Part shown: positions 62,194 through 64,000 of the stretch, piece after piece
How positions within the stretch are numbered: the stretch's first letter is position 1
Layout of the letters: every line of letters begins with the position of its first letter
Origin: Pseudoalteromonas amylolytica
GTDB taxonomy: Bacteria; Pseudomonadota; Gammaproteobacteria; Enterobacterales; Alteromonadaceae
Reading direction: 5' to 3'
Assembly (NCBI RefSeq): GCF_001854605.1
Contig: NZ_MKJU01000027.1
Coordinates: 317,468-381,467, forward strand
Length of the DNA stretch: 64,000 nt
Made by a program: the position numbers and the translations under genes
Notes under the pieces: model-generated
What the model saw: the letters and a program-made list of their open reading frames with translations, nothing else
The model's database searches: none
Told to the model about the DNA's origin: nothing

Positions 62194-64000
62194 ATATATC
62201 TGAATTGATTGACGTTCTAAAAGAAAAAGGAATAAAAATAGGCTTGTCTGAACAAGGTCAGCTAGTTGTACGAGGTACGAAAGAAGCATTAGGTGATGAT
62301 TTAAAGCGTCAGTTAAAAGAGCAAAAGCCTATGCTGATCGAGTGGTTGTCAATCCGTGCTCAAGGTGAGGATAGTGGGATCCGTGTACTTGAAGATAGAC
62401 AAGCTATTTATCCAATGTCTTATTCACAAAAGCGTCTTTGGTTTATAGATAAATTACAAGGACAAAATGCGGTCTTCAATTTGCCATCGGCATTTCATCT
62501 AACTGGACAGTTCAGCATTGATGTGGCAAAAGCTGCTTTTCAACAAATCTTAGATAGACACGAATCACTGAGAACGATTTACTTTGAGCACGATGGTGAA
62601 CCAGCGCAGTATGTATTACCTCAAGCAGATATACCATTTGAAGTTAATACAGACTGTATTGGATTAGATTGGTCCAGTGAGCAAGTTCAAGCGGTTTTAA
62701 AAGAGGACGTATATCAACCATTTCTACTGGAACAAGATATAAAAATTCGAGTGACGGTTGTTCAGCTTGGTGAGCAGGAGTGGGTATTACAGATAAACAT
62801 CCACCATATCTCAGCTGATGGTATGTCGATGAAAGTGTTGGTTGAAGAATACAATAAACTGTACAACCAAATTGCTAAAATGGGTATGAGTGATTTGCCA
62901 CTGCCCAAATTACAATATCTGGATTTTTCACAGTGGCAGCGAGAATCCTTAAATAACGATAGTCTTAAGCCTCATTTGGACTATTGGAAAAATACCTTAG
63001 CAGGTATTCCTAAATGTCATAGCATCCCGCTACAACATCCTCGTCCAGAGTTTCAATCTTATGAAGCAGGTAAAGTTACTACACACATAGAGGCCTCAAA
63101 AGCTCAAATCATTGAGGGGATTTCCAAAGAGCACGGTGCAACAATATTCATGTCCATGCTCGCCAACTTGTCACTATTGGTTAATCGGTACAGTGGTGAC
63201 ACTGATATGGTGTTCGGCACGCCGACTGCGGGAAGGTTTTTACCCGCATTAGAGAATATATTTGGGTTGTTCGTAAATAACTTGGTGCTTCGAATTAATT
63301 TAGATGAATGTCAAACCTATAGCGATTTACTGCGTTATACGAAGCAACGATGTTTGGAAGGTTATTCGCATCAGCAAGTACCATTTGAAGTGCTTGTTGA
63401 AGAATTAGCACCGCAACGTAATACAGGTTATAACCCAATTTTTCAGATCTCAATTGCAATGCAAGATCTGGTTGATGAAGCGCTAGAACTTGATGGGGTT
63501 GAGGTTTCAACTATAAAATCTGACGACAGCATGGGACGTTATGACCTTTCGTTGTTGATCACAGATAGCACTGACGGCCTCGTAGTTGAGTGGTTGTATA
63601 ACGCAACACTATTTGAAAGAGCGATGGTCGAATCTTTCGCCGAAGACTTTTTACACTTATTAGTTACAACGTCTCAATCTCCTCAAATAAAGTTGTCTGA
63701 AATCGCTTTACCTGTGAACCAAACAACCTTATCAGCGCCGCAAACGAAGCTCGAAGCTAACAGCGATGATGAAAATATCGACAGTTTAATCTTATCGCTA
63801 TACCGAACTATGGATAAATTTCCGGATCAAACGGCTTTGATCGATGGCGATTTAGCCATCACATATTCACAGCTCGTTGAGCAAGTTGAAAGCCAAGCTC
63901 ACTTGCTGATGGAAAAAGGGCTTCAATCTGGGGATAAAGTAGGGGTGGTATTTTCACCCAGCACAGACCTCATCGTGTGTGTGTTAGCCGTACTTAGGTT
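62190..64000 (+). CDS. Second NRPS, partial (TubC docking domain, C, start of A)
   Basis: The frame starts with GTG at 62190, sharing GTGA with the stop of the first NRPS, and is open to the window end (603 codons visible). Residues 1-60 are a TubC-type N-terminal docking domain: MNISELIDVLKEKGIKIGLS, then GQLVVRGTKEAL and KEQKPMLIEWL. An LCL-type C domain follows (YPMSYSQKRLWFIDKLQG; HHISADG near residue 205; YNPIFQISIAMQD). The A domain begins near residue 530 (FPDQTALIDGDLAITYSQL) and is cut off at its first motifs. The LCL call fits an L-configured residue from module 4 upstream. The substrate and any release domain lie outside the window. Confidence 0.92.
   Translation, partial: MNISELIDVLKEKGIKIGLSEQGQLVVRGTKEALGDDLKRQLKEQKPMLIEWLSIRAQGEDSGIRVLEDRQAIYPMSYSQKRLWFIDKLQGQNAVFNLPSAFHLTGQFSIDVAKAAFQQILDRHESLRTIYFEHDGEPAQYVLPQADIPFEVNTDCIGLDWSSEQVQAVLKEDVYQPFLLEQDIKIRVTVVQLGEQEWVLQINIHHISADGMSMKVLVEEYNKLYNQIAKMGMSDLPLPKLQYLDFSQWQRESLNNDSLKPHLDYWKNTLAGIPKCHSIPLQHPRPEFQSYEAGKVTTHIEASKAQIIEGISKEHGATIFMSMLANLSLLVNRYSGDTDMVFGTPTAGRFLPALENIFGLFVNNLVLRINLDECQTYSDLLRYTKQRCLEGYSHQQVPFEVLVEELAPQRNTGYNPIFQISIAMQDLVDEALELDGVEVSTIKSDDSMGRYDLSLLITDSTDGLVVEWLYNATLFERAMVESFAEDFLHLLVTTSQSPQIKLSEIALPVNQTTLSAPQTKLEANSDDENIDSLILSLYRTMDKFPDQTALIDGDLAITYSQLVEQVESQAHLLMEKGLQSGDKVGVVFSPSTDLIVCVLAVLR

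Noticed and set aside
1..64000. tRNA or rRNA genes
   Set aside because: No cloverleaf with T-loop signature or rRNA core sequence was seen on either strand.
25289..64000. Siderophore (alterobactin-like) cluster
   Set aside because: No dihydroxybenzoate genes, TonB receptor or esterase is present, and the predicted Cys and Thr residues do not fit alterobactin, although beta-hydroxylation alone would have been compatible.

Overview
The window looks like a chromosomal segment of a marine gammaproteobacterium, most likely Pseudoalteromonas or a close relative. This is inferred from the moderate-to-low GC, the foldase-dependent lipase with its Lif chaperone, tryptophan dioxygenase next to a kynureninase-like gene, a RamB/ScfR-type regulator with a DUF3612-like C-terminal part next to a malate-synthase-related gene, and REP-like palindromes. 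No taxonomic marker gene is present, so the genus is a judgement from gene content.

Left part (1-24.3 kb): ordinary chromosome with many small transcription units. In order: the 3' part of an amidohydrolase; lipase plus lipase foldase; an exported metallo-beta-lactamase-fold hydrolase; a lipoprotein and small membrane protein pair; cytochrome b561; a large HNH-nuclease-like protein with an unrecognised C-terminal half; a GNAT acetyltransferase; an acyltransferase-3; a beta-lactamase-fold serine hydrolase; a DUF998 protein; a PhzF-like isomerase; a 232-bp tandem repeat array with REP-like hairpins; a cupin; kynureninase-like and tryptophan 2,3-dioxygenase genes; a PhoD-like phosphatase; a free-standing malate synthase G-like domain; and three regulators with a DUF4386 membrane protein.

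Boundary (24.4-25.3 kb): a truncated S41 peptidase gene and a second broken coding remnant mark what looks like an old insertion junction. To the right lies a nonribosomal peptide biosynthetic cluster that runs off the right edge.

Cluster (25.3-64.0 kb): a DapE/ArgE-like M20 peptidase on the + strand, then 14 tightly packed leftward genes (26792-47006), then a ~0.9 kb divergent promoter region, then two rightward NRPS genes. The leftward genes form functional blocks. A LeuA-like synthase, a fused LeuD-LeuC-like aconitase, a LeuB-like dehydrogenase and an AvtA-like aminotransferase form a 2-oxoacid chain-elongation route resembling HphA/HphCD/HphB of cyanobacterial homophenylalanine/homotyrosine biosynthesis. 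Tailoring and loading enzymes follow: two SyrP-type Fe/2-oxoglutarate hydroxylases, a CmlA-type diiron beta-hydroxylase, and an FkbH-like protein with an extra C-terminal domain. Next come a PaaK-like adenylate-forming enzyme and a SufS-like enzyme that keeps its catalytic cysteine. Export and membrane functions are a MacB/FtsX-type permease, an ABC ATPase, a HlyD-type adaptor and a membrane-anchored spermidine-synthase-like protein.

The first NRPS (4761 aa) reads C-A-PCP / C-A-PCP-E / C-A-PCP / C-A-PCP. Read by eye, its specificity codes suggest Gly-like, Cys (epimerised to D-Cys), Thr, and a hydrophobic residue. It ends in an acidic tail. The second NRPS starts with a TubC-type docking domain, then a C domain and the beginning of an A domain, and is cut by the window edge. 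I do not recognise the product. The combination of a homo-amino-acid pathway, three candidate beta-hydroxylases, D-Cys and a SufS/PaaK pair looks unusual.
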